Shown: positions 1 to 6,855 of the stretch, in pieces | Layout: the number at the start of each line of letters is the position of its first letter | Position numbering within the stretch: the stretch's first letter is position 1 | DNA from: Bacteroidetes bacterium UBA6661 | GTDB taxonomy: Bacteria > Bacteroidota > Bacteroidia > AKYH767-A > OLB10 | Assembly: GCA_002455375.1 (NCBI GenBank) | Contig: DKKR01000060.1 | Coordinates: 13,407-30,591, forward strand | Direction: 5' to 3' | DNA: 17,185 nucleotides | Notes under the pieces: generated by a model | Databases searched by the model: none | Seen by the model: only the letters and a program-made list of their open reading frames with translations | Told to the model about the DNA's origin: nothing | Program-made: the position numbers and the translations under genes

Positions 1-315
1 GTTGCTGAAGCCACACGTTATGCAATTGAAGTACCCTTATCAGTCATGAAAATTTCGCTGCAGTCAATGGAGCTCATTGAGGCAATGGCAACTAATGGTA
101 ATCCAAATTCTGTTTCAGATGCAGGTGTAGGAGCAATGTGTGCAAGAACTGCTGTTTTAGGGGCAGGTCTTAATGTACGGATCAATGCTGCTGCATATTC
201 GGATAAAACTTTTGTTGAAACTGTCTTAAAACAAGCTGCTGAGATGGAAAACAAAGCAATTGCCAATGAAAAAAATATTCTGGATGTAGTAAATCGTAAA
301 ATTTCAGGACTTTAG
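1..315 (+). CDS. ftcD: Formimidoyltransferase-cyclodeaminase, C-terminal end (5' partial)
   Basis: The window opens inside this gene; 104 codons and a TAG stop remain, reading in frame from base 1. The visible part is the cyclodeaminase domain, which converts 5-formimidoyl-tetrahydrofolate to 5,10-methenyl-tetrahydrofolate and ammonia in histidine degradation and one-carbon metabolism; it is cytosolic. Recognition rests on the family block NPNSVSDAGVGAMCARTAV (residues 33-51 of the visible part), preceded by ATRYAIEVPLSVM and followed by LNVRINAAAYSD, all typical of the all-helical cyclodeaminase fold. Whether the N-terminal formimidoyltransferase half is fused upstream, as is common, or whether this is a stand-alone cyclodeaminase (FchA type), cannot be told because the 5' part is missing. 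The next gene follows after 45 bases on the same strand without a visible terminator, so they may be co-transcribed. Confidence 0.85.
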   Translation, partial: VAEATRYAIEVPLSVMKISLQSMELIEAMATNGNPNSVSDAGVGAMCARTAVLGAGLNVRINAAAYSDKTFVETVLKQAAEMENKAIANEKNILDVVNRKISGL

Positions 316-360
316 AACCAAATTAATTGTGAAGCGTATAATATAGTTGAAGATGCAGTA

Positions 361-2610
361 ATGAATATTAAAGACAGACTAAAAATTTTCTGGCTTTCTT
401 TTCCTGTTCAGTTGGTAATAATGCATGTAAAGAAGAGCCAACTGCTGTTAGTCTATTGGTTGATTTTGTTTGCCTGTGTAACGCAAAATTTTGGTAACCG
501 CTTTGGTATTCCCTATCTTTTTCTTGACCCGGAATACATGGGTAAAGTAAGTTGGCTTGCTTTTTTTATTATTGGAATTTGTCTGGGTGTTTTTATTATG
601 GCATATAATATTTCAAGTTATATGCTCAATAGTTTCAGATTTCCTTTTCTTGCATGTTTATATAAGACGTTTGAGAAATACTGCTACAACAATGCTGTGC
701 TTCCCGTTCTGTTTATTCTGACTTATATCGGAGGCATCTACTATTTTCAGCTAAAAAATCAGTTGCTTCCAATAAGTATTGTCACCATTCAGGTAATAGC
801 TCTTTTGATGGGAGTTGGCTTTGTTATCTTCTCAACATTAAAATATTTTCAGCATACCAATAAAGATATTTATAAACTTTTTGGTGTTGCTACACACGAT
901 GGCGACCATGATAATGTAAAATTCGTTTCACCAATTCGAGATAATAAACTTAAACGTCAGCGCAGACGCGGATGGAAAGTTGAAACGTACTTAACATTTC
1001 CGTTTAAACTCCGTTTAGTCCGAAGTACTTCGCACTACAAATCTTTTATGCTTGCATCGGTGTTCAGGCAAAACCACATTAATGCAGCCGTGCTTGAAAT
1101 GATTATTTTCCTTCTGTTTATTTTACTCGGATTATTCCGTGATTACAGTGTATTCAGAATTCCCGCAGGGGGAAGCATATTGTTGCTTTTTACCATGATT
1201 ATTATGATTGGTGGTGTTTTTCGTTACTGGCTTCGTGGCTGGGCATATACTGCATTGGTCGGTTTGTTTATTCTAATAAACTTTTTATCCGGTCTTGAAG
1301 TTTTTAATTTCAAAAACAAAGCATACGGTCTTAATTATGATGGTGCACAACCGGAGTATTCCATTCCGAAAATGGAGGAAATTCTAAGCCACTACCGTTT
1401 GCAGAAAGATTACGAAACAGGTTTGGTAAGTCTTAATAACTGGAAGAAGAAATGGCATGATGCCGGAGTTGAAAAACCAAAACTTGTTGTTCTGAGCGTT
1501 AGTGGTGGCGGTGTTCGTTCTGCTTTATTCACCTTTAATGCAATGCTTGAGTTGGATAGTGCACTGAATGGGCAGTTGCTTAGATATACTCAGTTTATAA
1601 GTGGATCATCAGGAGGATTGATAGGAGCTTCTTATTATCGTGAATTGTATTTGCGAAATAAAGGCTCACAGAAAATACTGGAAAATAAGGAAACCTATCT
1701 GAAGAACATTTCCAAAGACGTATTGAATGCTACGGCATTTAGTTTTATCATTAGTGATTTGTTTCTCAATTTTCAGCAGTTCAACTATCATGGTAAGACC
1801 TATCTTAAAGACCGCGCTTATGCATTTGAAGAACAATTGAATGAAAATACCGGACATATACTCGATAAGCAGTTAAGTGAGTATTATTTACCAGAGTTAA
1901 AATCCGAAATACCGAGATTGGTCATTTGCCCCACAGTGGTGAATGATGGTCGTTTCATGGTTATTTCTCCACTGCCATCAACCTATCTTCTAAAAAGTAA
2001 AAACAACAGTAATTTTAAAGAAGCCATTCCTGATGGAGTTGACCTGATGTCATATTTTGAAAACCAAGGTGCAGGTAATCTGCGTTATCTTTCTGCATTG
2101 AGAATGAATGCAACATTCCCATACATAATGCCTGTTGCACAGATGCCATCAGAACCAACCTTTCAGGTTATGGACGCAGGCGTTCGTGATAACTATGGTG
2201 TGCAGACTTCTGTTCGCTATCTCATTGCTTTCAGACAGTGGATAATGGAAAATACGTCAGGTGTTGTATTTGTTCAGATTCGCGATAATAATAAGTATGA
2301 GCAAAGTAAGATGAGAACAATACGCTCGTTATGGGAAAAAGTAATGTCCCCTTTTAAAAATCTGAGCAGTAATTTTATTGTAATGCAGGATTATGTAAAC
2401 GATAGTTTTTCTGAATACCTGAAAACAATTTATGGCAGACAAATTCGCTTTATTGATTTGCAGATGAATCAAAAAGAAGATCGTGTTTCATTAAGCTGGC
2501 ATCTTACCCAGAAAGAAAAACTATATGTTGTTCAGGAAGGAAACAATGAATTAAACAAATTCAATATTGCTGCATTTTGTAATTTACTGACGGACGATAA
2601 GTCGTGGTAA
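361..2610 (+). CDS. Polytopic membrane protein with C-terminal patatin-like phospholipase domain
   Basis: A 749-residue protein in two halves. The N-terminal half has about seven hydrophobic segments (roughly residues 22-42, 61-82, 113-131, 140-160, 242-260, 269-288 and 291-311) and no cleavable signal peptide, so it should sit in the inner membrane. The C-terminal half (about 372-640) is a patatin-like acyl hydrolase: the oxyanion-hole block SGGGVRSA (381-388), the nucleophile elbow GSSGG with Ser417 as predicted nucleophile, and the dyad aspartate in DAG (Asp605). Known patatins cleave acyl chains from phospholipids or related lipids by a Ser-Asp dyad, so lipid hydrolysis at the membrane is inferred; the substrate is unknown. 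The usual DGG/DGA motif appears here as DAGVRDN. The last 50 bases overlap the 3' end of the oppositely oriented phosphatase gene. No ribosome-binding site is visible, as is normal for this phylum. The catalytic call is firm, the physiological role open. Confidence 0.85.
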   Translation: MNIKDRLKIFWLSFPVQLVIMHVKKSQLLLVYWLILFACVTQNFGNRFGIPYLFLDPEYMGKVSWLAFFIIGICLGVFIMAYNISSYMLNSFRFPFLACLYKTFEKYCYNNAVLPVLFILTYIGGIYYFQLKNQLLPISIVTIQVIALLMGVGFVIFSTLKYFQHTNKDIYKLFGVATHDGDHDNVKFVSPIRDNKLKRQRRRGWKVETYLTFPFKLRLVRSTSHYKSFMLASVFRQNHINAAVLEMIIFLLFILLGLFRDYSVFRIPAGGSILLLFTMIIMIGGVFRYWLRGWAYTALVGLFILINFLSGLEVFNFKNKAYGLNYDGAQPEYSIPKMEEILSHYRLQKDYETGLVSLNNWKKKWHDAGVEKPKLVVLSVSGGGVRSALFTFNAMLELDSALNGQLLRYTQFISGSSGGLIGASYYRELYLRNKGSQKILENKETYLKNISKDVLNATAFSFIISDLFLNFQQFNYHGKTYLKDRAYAFEEQLNENTGHILDKQLSEYYLPELKSEIPRLVICPTVVNDGRFMVISPLPSTYLLKSKNNSNFKEAIPDGVDLMSYFENQGAGNLRYLSALRMNATFPYIMPVAQMPSEPTFQVMDAGVRDNYGVQTSVRYLIAFRQWIMENTSGVVFVQIRDNNKYEQSKMRTIRSLWEKVMSPFKNLSSNFIVMQDYVNDSFSEYLKTIYGRQIRFIDLQMNQKEDRVSLSWHLTQKEKLYVVQEGNNELNKFNIAAFCNLLTDDKSW

Positions 2611-4330
2611 AAGATTTTTGTTCTACTTCGCTAATCCGTCCTGCGTCTGAAAACTGTTTTCCCGTTTTTCCTCTCTTTGCTTCGTTGAATTTATTTATAT
2701 TTTGATTTTGTAAATTGAGGTATCCTGTTTTTTGATTCTTCTTAAATTTCTGATTATCGGATTTTACTATTTTAAACCGGTCAAATATAGTATCTGTAGA
2801 GGTTAAGAATACTGCTGACAAGGTATCGGCATTGACATCAATTATCATGGATCCGTAATGCTGTTTGGAATAAGAACACATTGCTTTATGCGGCCAGTCG
2901 CCTTGAGTTTTTACATTGCCTCCCTGCCCACCAACACCATTCACTACATAAACGGTCCCTTTATAAGCGGGTGCCGATTTAAGATAGTATGGTGAATTTC
3001 CATCACTCTTATCAACTATCATATCTTGTGTTAATGTGGCTTGTTTGCCATAATGTCCATGTAACAAAAATGTGCGTTCATAATCATGTGCATGACCACT
3101 CATAACCAAATCAACTTTATTCTTTTCAAGTAATGGAATAATGTTTTGACGTATATCGGTTGACTCTCCGGGCTTATCAGAATTGTGTGTTCCGCGACTG
3201 TAAGGCGGATGATGAAAATAACAAATAGTCCAGCGTGCATTATTAGCTTTCAAATCAGCATTAAGCCATTTATACATTTCACTTTCTTTATCTGAACGTG
3301 CTCCATAACTGTCTAATACAATGAAATGTATGTTGGCATAATTGTAGGAATAATATTTTTCTGTTTTACTTGGCACACCACCACATTCGCCTTGAGTAGG
3401 GCAGTCAAGAATCTTAAAGTAAGGAAAGTCGGTTCCTAACGAAGCACTGTCAAGGTAACCTTTCTTGGCATAGTCGTGATTGCCAATAGATGGAAAGACA
3501 GGCAGATGCTTGAGTATGGTTTTGTAAGGATTAAAAACTTTGTAGGTGAATTGTGCATCATAGCCATAAGAATAGGCATCATCACCAAGCCAGATCCAAA
3601 TATCTGCAGGATGGTTTTTAGTGTAACGTAAATATGAATCGCGTACCTGCAGCTGTGGTGGTTTACCGGTACCAAAGTCTCCAATAGACCATATTCTTAC
3701 CGGTTGAATGGTTCCGGTTTTTGGTGCTGTAATAAAATAATTCTCCTCATCGCCTTGTTTATCTTTACTCGTTGAGCCAACAGTGTAGAAATATTTTGTT
3801 CCCGGTTGAAGCCCTGTTAACAAAACAGTGTGCTCATTAACATTTACAGTATCCTCTTTAATTTTTCCATATTGCATTGTCTTGCCAAAACGTACGCTGC
3901 TGTTTTCAGAAACAAAAGTTCTCCATCTTATGACAACACTGTTTTCTGTTAACATTTGCAGATAGGCACCTCTCACGATTGAGTCTTTAACGCTGACGTG
4001 TTTGGTTGTAAATGAAATTACATCACTTTCACTACTTGTGTCATCTCCACAAATTGACCTGATTGAAACCATGTAGGTTGTCATTGGGTAAAGTGCAGTT
4101 AGCTGTAAGCTGTTGTTTGAAGCAAGTAAAGTGTTTGACTTTCCTGATGTAGTAATAATTTGTAGTTGATATGATGAACCTGGCTTAACTATATTCCATG
4201 AAACTTGTGCTGATGAAGAGGTAACATCGGTTATTGTAATATTTACCGGAGGCTTACAGTCTGATGCAAAAGTTAGAACAGGAAAATAAAAAAGAAGAAT
4301 TGTGGTCAATGTTTTCAGAAAACTATGCAT
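2561..4330 (-). CDS. Secreted purple-acid-phosphatase-like metallophosphoesterase with Fn3 domains
   Basis: A 589-residue exported enzyme. Residues 1-22 form a signal peptide (hydrophobic core ILLFYFPVLTF, likely cut near FA/S). A fibronectin type III domain follows (about 27-110), then the Fn3-like N-terminal domain of purple acid phosphatases (about 117-202), then the metallophosphoesterase domain (about 211-425). All five metal-ligand blocks are present: GDFG (217-220), GDDAY (249-253), GNHD (283-286), the FHHP histidine (near 373) and GHAHDYER (412-419). A dinuclear metal centre hydrolysing phosphomonoesters outside the cytoplasm is therefore expected; the substrate is unknown. The catalytic domain ends naturally around DRFKIVK (517-523). 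A further 66 residues, polar and rich in K/N/Q, are unlike the family and their last part is antisense to the patatin gene. No T9SS sorting domain is seen. The gene stands alone on this strand and diverges from ridA. Confidence 0.88.
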   Translation of the reverse strand: MHSFLKTLTTILLFYFPVLTFASDCKPPVNITITDVTSSSAQVSWNIVKPGSSYQLQIITTSGKSNTLLASNNSLQLTALYPMTTYMVSIRSICGDDTSSESDVISFTTKHVSVKDSIVRGAYLQMLTENSVVIRWRTFVSENSSVRFGKTMQYGKIKEDTVNVNEHTVLLTGLQPGTKYFYTVGSTSKDKQGDEENYFITAPKTGTIQPVRIWSIGDFGTGKPPQLQVRDSYLRYTKNHPADIWIWLGDDAYSYGYDAQFTYKVFNPYKTILKHLPVFPSIGNHDYAKKGYLDSASLGTDFPYFKILDCPTQGECGGVPSKTEKYYSYNYANIHFIVLDSYGARSDKESEMYKWLNADLKANNARWTICYFHHPPYSRGTHNSDKPGESTDIRQNIIPLLEKNKVDLVMSGHAHDYERTFLLHGHYGKQATLTQDMIVDKSDGNSPYYLKSAPAYKGTVYVVNGVGGQGGNVKTQGDWPHKAMCSYSKQHYGSMIIDVNADTLSAVFLTSTDTIFDRFKIVKSDNQKFKKNQKTGYLNLQNQNINKFNEAKRGKTGKQFSDAGRISEVEQKSFTTTYRPSVNYKMQQY

Positions 4331-4354
4331 AACTTGATTTGATAAAACAGGCTA

Positions 4355-4362
4355 TAAAGTTA
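4355..4362 (-). promoter_or_regulatory. Possible -7 promoter box of the phosphatase gene
   Basis: Read on the minus strand the bases are TAACTTTA, one mismatch from the Bacteroidota TAnnTTTG box, and would give a leader of about 20 bases before the phosphatase ATG. No convincing TTTG element lies at the expected distance upstream, so this is a weak call from one motif. Confidence 0.25.
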
Positions 4363-4425
4363 GATAAGAATATTATTATGAATCTGACTTTTATCAGTTG
4401 GCTTAATTAAATTATCATTGTTTCA

Positions 4426-4433
4426 TACTTTCG
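4426..4433 (+). promoter_or_regulatory. Possible -7 promoter box of ridA
   Basis: TACTTTCG, one mismatch from TAnnTTTG. It ends only 4 bases before the ridA ATG, so if it is used the transcript would start at or next to the start codon (leaderless). No clear -33 TTG is found at the right spacing. Confidence 0.3.
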
Positions 4434-4437
4434 CAAC

Positions 4438-4815
4438 ATGAAAATTATAAATACAACAATGGCGCCCGCACCAATTGGGCCATACAGTCAGGCAGTGCAA
4501 TGCGGTAATATACTCTTTGTTTCAGGGCAAATTGCTCTTGATCCAGCAAACGGACAACTGATAACTACCTCTATTTCTGCTCAGACCACACGCATCATGC
4601 AAAATATTGAAGCTATACTTCAAGCAGCGGGACTAGATTTTTCCAATATTGTGAAAACAACAATCTTCCTTTCCGCTATGTCGCATTTTGATGAAGTAAA
4701 TAGGGTTTACAGCAGTTACTTCAAAGACAATTTTCCTGCTCGCGAAACGGTTGCTGTTGCCGGTCTGCCAAAAGGTGTTGATGTTGAAATATCTGTAACA
4801 GCAGAAGTTTCATAA
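4438..4815 (+). CDS. ridA: RidA family reactive enamine/imine deaminase
   Basis: A 125-residue protein matching the YjgF/YER057c/UK114 family over its full usual length. RidA proteins hydrolyse reactive 2-aminoacrylate and other enamine/imine intermediates released by PLP enzymes, protecting the cell from damage; they are cytosolic trimers. Visible signatures are the N-terminal APIGPYSQAV (residues 11-20), FVSGQIALDP (27-36), and the C-terminal block PARETVAVAGLPKGVDVEIS (100-119). Arg102 in PAR is the residue expected to hold the substrate carboxylate, and Glu117 the conserved acid. The start at MKIINTT is chosen because family members carry about ten residues before the IGPYSQ motif; a second ATG at codon 8 would cut this short. 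The gene is followed by mscL after 120 bases containing a separate promoter-like box, so the two are probably independent units. Confidence 0.93.
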   Translation: MKIINTTMAPAPIGPYSQAVQCGNILFVSGQIALDPANGQLITTSISAQTTRIMQNIEAILQAAGLDFSNIVKTTIFLSAMSHFDEVNRVYSSYFKDNFPARETVAVAGLPKGVDVEISVTAEVS

Positions 4816-4887
4816 TAGAATCTAAAAATTTTGTGAAGGGTTTTGAATTTTTGTAGTGCAATGTGTCATGTGTAATGATTGGAATGA

Positions 4888-4895
4888 TACATTTG
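4888..4895 (+). promoter_or_regulatory. -7 promoter box upstream of mscL
   Basis: TACATTTG, a perfect match to the TAnnTTTG consensus, 40 bases before the mscL ATG, predicting a leader of about 36 bases. A -33 TTG at standard spacing is not evident. Confidence 0.5.
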
Positions 4896-4935
4896 CAGTG
4901 AAATTTTTCTGACTAACATTTAAAAACTAAATATT

Positions 4936-5364
4936 ATGGGATTTATAAAAGAGTTTAAAGATTTTGCCATGCGCGGCAATCTTGTTGATTTTGCTATTGG
5001 TGTTGTAGTAGGCGGTGCTTTCGGCAAAGTTACTACATCGTTTGTTGATGGCATTGTGATGCCTGTTGTGGGTAAATTAGTAGGTGGTGCAGACTTCAGC
5101 GAGCTGAAATACAAAATTCAGGATGGCAGCAAGGAAGTTTTAGATGCTGCAGGTAATGTAACTACTAAGGCTGTGCCCGAAGTGTATATTAAATACGGTG
5201 AGTTTATTACTGTCTGTTTAAACTTTTTAATCATTGCTTTTGTAATGTTTTTAGTTATTAAAGTAATGAACAATTTGAAAAAAGAAGAGCCTGCACCAGC
5301 ACCTGCCGGACCAACAAAAGATCAGGAGTTGCTTGGCGAGATTCGCGATTTACTAAAAAAATAA
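4936..5364 (+). CDS. mscL: Large-conductance mechanosensitive channel MscL
   Basis: A 142-residue inner-membrane channel subunit that opens under high membrane tension to release solutes after hypo-osmotic shock; it works as a homopentamer. The N-terminal amphipathic helix MGFIKEFKDFAMRGN (1-15) leads into the pore-lining first transmembrane helix with the Gly-rich stretch AIGVVVGGAFGKV (20-32) and the FVDGIVMPVVG segment (37-46). A polar periplasmic loop (about 50-86) and the second helix (about 88-112) follow, then a short Pro-Ala linker (EEPAPAPAGP) and a C-terminal helix DQELLGEIRDLLKK typical of the cytoplasmic bundle. Length and order agree with the family. The loop is slightly long compared with the E. 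coli protein. A perfect TAnnTTTG box lies upstream and a rho-independent terminator directly downstream, so it looks monocistronic. Confidence 0.97.
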   Translation: MGFIKEFKDFAMRGNLVDFAIGVVVGGAFGKVTTSFVDGIVMPVVGKLVGGADFSELKYKIQDGSKEVLDAAGNVTTKAVPEVYIKYGEFITVCLNFLIIAFVMFLVIKVMNNLKKEEPAPAPAGPTKDQELLGEIRDLLKK

Positions 5365-5381
5365 AATTTATGAATAGGGGG

Positions 5382-5412
5382 GAGGGGTTGACAACAATCC
5401 CTCTTTTGCTTT
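5382..5412 (+). terminator. Rho-independent terminator after mscL
   Basis: A 9-base-pair stem, GAGGGGTTG (5382-5390) with CAATCCCTC (5395-5403), including one G-T wobble, closes on the loop ACAA and is followed by TTTTGCTTT. It starts 17 bases after the mscL stop codon. Confidence 0.75.
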
Positions 5413-5418
5413 ATATAA

Positions 5419-5426
5419 TAGCTTTA
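5419..5426 (+). promoter_or_regulatory. Possible -7 box for the DUF3078 gene
   Basis: TAGCTTTA, one mismatch from TAnnTTTG, about 26 bases before the ATG at 5453 and just past the mscL terminator. There is no TTG at proper spacing, so the support is limited to this motif and to its position between a terminator and a start codon. Confidence 0.3.
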
Positions 5427-5452
5427 AAAAATTAAAAATTAAAATCATTACA

Positions 5453-6361
5453 ATGAAAAAAATTATTACAACTGTTATTACTGTTGCATTTGCAGGCAGC
5501 ACCATGGCGCAAACTTCTACACCGGTTGATACTTCATGGAAAAAAGGTGGTATGGGGTCAATTAACTTCAATCAGGTAGCATTAAGTAACTGGGCAGCAG
5601 GTGGCGAAAACTCAATATCCGGAGCTGCATTTTTAACACTGTTTGCCAACTATGCAAAAGACCGTCTGGCTTGGGATAATCAACTTGATTTGGCTTATGG
5701 ATTGCTAAAATCGGGTGATGCTAAAGTCAGAAAAAATGAAGATAAAATTGACCTTAACTCAAAGCTGGGATATAAGATGTCGCATGACAGTAAGTTCTAT
5801 TACACTTTTCTTTTCAACTTCAAAAGTCAGTTTGCAAATGGATATGATTATAAAAACGATACTTTGCTAAAGTATCCAATCTCTAAATTTTTAGCTCCCG
5901 GTTATTTGCTTTATTCAATCGGTATTGATTACAAACCCAATGATGCTTTTAGTTTGTATCTGTCGCCATTAACAGGTCGCACAATCATTGTAAATGATGA
6001 TATGCTTTCTCAAGCAGGTGCTTTTGGTGTTGACCCGGGTAAAAAATCATTGACGCAATTAGGAGCTTACTTACGTGCTATGTATAAGAAAGATGTATTT
6101 ACAAATGTGAACTTCCAAACCAAGCTAGAGTTGTTCAGTAACTATCTTGATAATCCACAAAATATTGCTGTAAATCATGAAATTCTGATTGCCATGAAGG
6201 TCAATAAATACATCACTGCCAACATAGGAACGCAAATGATTTATGATGATATCATTCCTGTGACTGTAATCAAAGAAAAAAGCGGAGTAAAGGAAGCTAA
6301 AACAGGTCCACGTCTGCAGTTCAAAGAAGTTTTCGGTATTGGTCTTTCCTATAAATTTTAA
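5453..6361 (+). CDS. DUF3078 domain-containing outer-membrane protein
   Basis: A 302-residue exported protein. Residues 1-19 form a clean signal peptide (MKKIITTV... ending STMAQ). The rest is the DUF3078 family common in Bacteroidota: the hallmark NQVALSNWAAGGENS (residues 40-54), followed by alternating hydrophobic strands, aromatic girdle residues, a DYKPNDAFSLYLSPLTGR block and a terminal aromatic residue (GIGLSYKF), features of an outer-membrane beta barrel. No biochemical function is established for the family; some members sit near envelope or redox genes, but the neighbours here (mscL before, rpsO after) do not suggest a pathway. The ATG chosen is the one that gives the full signal peptide. 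A strong hairpin terminator ends the unit, so it is probably transcribed alone. The barrel assignment is inferred from sequence pattern. Confidence 0.88.
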   Translation: MKKIITTVITVAFAGSTMAQTSTPVDTSWKKGGMGSINFNQVALSNWAAGGENSISGAAFLTLFANYAKDRLAWDNQLDLAYGLLKSGDAKVRKNEDKIDLNSKLGYKMSHDSKFYYTFLFNFKSQFANGYDYKNDTLLKYPISKFLAPGYLLYSIGIDYKPNDAFSLYLSPLTGRTIIVNDDMLSQAGAFGVDPGKKSLTQLGAYLRAMYKKDVFTNVNFQTKLELFSNYLDNPQNIAVNHEILIAMKVNKYITANIGTQMIYDDIIPVTVIKEKSGVKEAKTGPRLQFKEVFGIGLSYKF

Positions 6362-6394
6362 TTACATAACTAATTGAATCACAATATAATTACT

Positions 6395-6434
6395 AAAATA
6401 ATGCCCTGTCAAAGTATGGGGCTTTATTTTTTTT
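6395..6434 (+). terminator. Rho-independent terminator after the DUF3078 gene
   Basis: GCCC (6403-6406) pairs with GGGC (6419-6422), and after one T-T mismatch the flanking AAAATAA pairs with TTATTTT, giving a stem of about 11 pairs with a 12-base loop. The 3' arm runs into a T-rich tract. It lies about 34 bases after the stop codon. Confidence 0.7.
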
Positions 6435-6466
6435 AGGAAATTAAATATTATAATCAAATAAAAACC

Positions 6467-6474
6467 TATCTTTG
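6467..6474 (+). promoter_or_regulatory. -7 promoter box of rpsO
   Basis: TATCTTTG, a perfect TAnnTTTG match, within the stretch CCTATCTTTGCGCAC. Its position just after a terminator and 33 bases before the rpsO ATG fits a start of transcription near 6479 and a leader of about 29 bases. Confidence 0.6.
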
Positions 6475-6507
6475 CGCACTTATTTTACAAAATCATAGTC
6501 TATACCA

Positions 6508-6777
6508 ATGATAGTTACATCTGAAAGAAAAAAGGAACTGTTTAAACAGTTTGGCGGAAACGATAAAAATACCGGTAATTCTGAAGCACAAATTGCCATG
6601 TTTTCTGAGCGCATCAATCACCTTACTGATCATCTTAAAATTCAGCCAAAAGATTATGCTACACAACAGTCGCTGATTAAGCTTGTTGGAAAAAGAAGAA
6701 GTTTGCTGAACTATCTTCATAAAACCGATATTACCCGTTACCGTAAAATTGTAGCTGACCTCGGTTTAAGGAAGTAA
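6508..6777 (+). CDS. rpsO: 30S ribosomal protein S15
   Basis: An 89-residue protein of the exact family length. S15 is a primary binder of the central domain of 16S rRNA and helps nucleate assembly of the small-subunit platform. Key conserved segments are TGNSEAQIAMFSERINHLTDHL (about residues 22-43), followed by the LVGKRRSLLNYLHKTD block (58-73) and the end RYRKIVADLGLRK (77-89), with the His-Asp/Ser and basic residues that contact rRNA. The start at MIVTSERK agrees with the family. The gene has its own perfect promoter box and is separated from pnp by a 12-base-pair hairpin, the same gene order as the well-studied rpsO-pnp locus of E. coli. Feedback control by S15 on its own mRNA is known elsewhere but cannot be judged here. 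Confidence 0.97.
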   Translation: MIVTSERKKELFKQFGGNDKNTGNSEAQIAMFSERINHLTDHLKIQPKDYATQQSLIKLVGKRRSLLNYLHKTDITRYRKIVADLGLRK

Positions 6778-6803
6778 AAATTAAGTTGAATACAATAATA
6801 TTT

Positions 6804-6840
6804 CAAAAAGGCAATGGTAAACAATTGCCTTTTTGTTTTT
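6804..6840 (+). terminator. Terminator or attenuator hairpin between rpsO and pnp
   Basis: A perfect 12-base-pair stem, CAAAAAGGCAAT (6804-6815) with ATTGCCTTTTTG (6824-6835), has an 8-base loop and is followed by TTTTT. No good TAnnTTTG box follows before the pnp ATG at 6856, so pnp may depend on readthrough past this hairpin. Confidence 0.8.
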
Positions 6841-6855
6841 AAATAATACGATAAA

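Noticed and set aside
342..349. TATAGTTG just before the patatin gene as a promoter
   Set aside because: One mismatch in the TTTG half and a nearby TTG only 12 bases upstream; the gap of 45 bases to the upstream gene fits co-transcription equally well.
5377..5382. Run of six G between mscL and the DUF3078 gene as a phase-variable tract
   Set aside because: It is short, non-coding, and its last base already belongs to the terminator stem; nothing shows that its length affects a gene.
5388..5419. TTGACA (5388-5393) and TATAAT (5414-5419), looking like an E. coli sigma-70 promoter
   Set aside because: The spacing is 20 bases, the TTGACA lies inside the mscL terminator hairpin, and Bacteroidota promoters use a different consensus.
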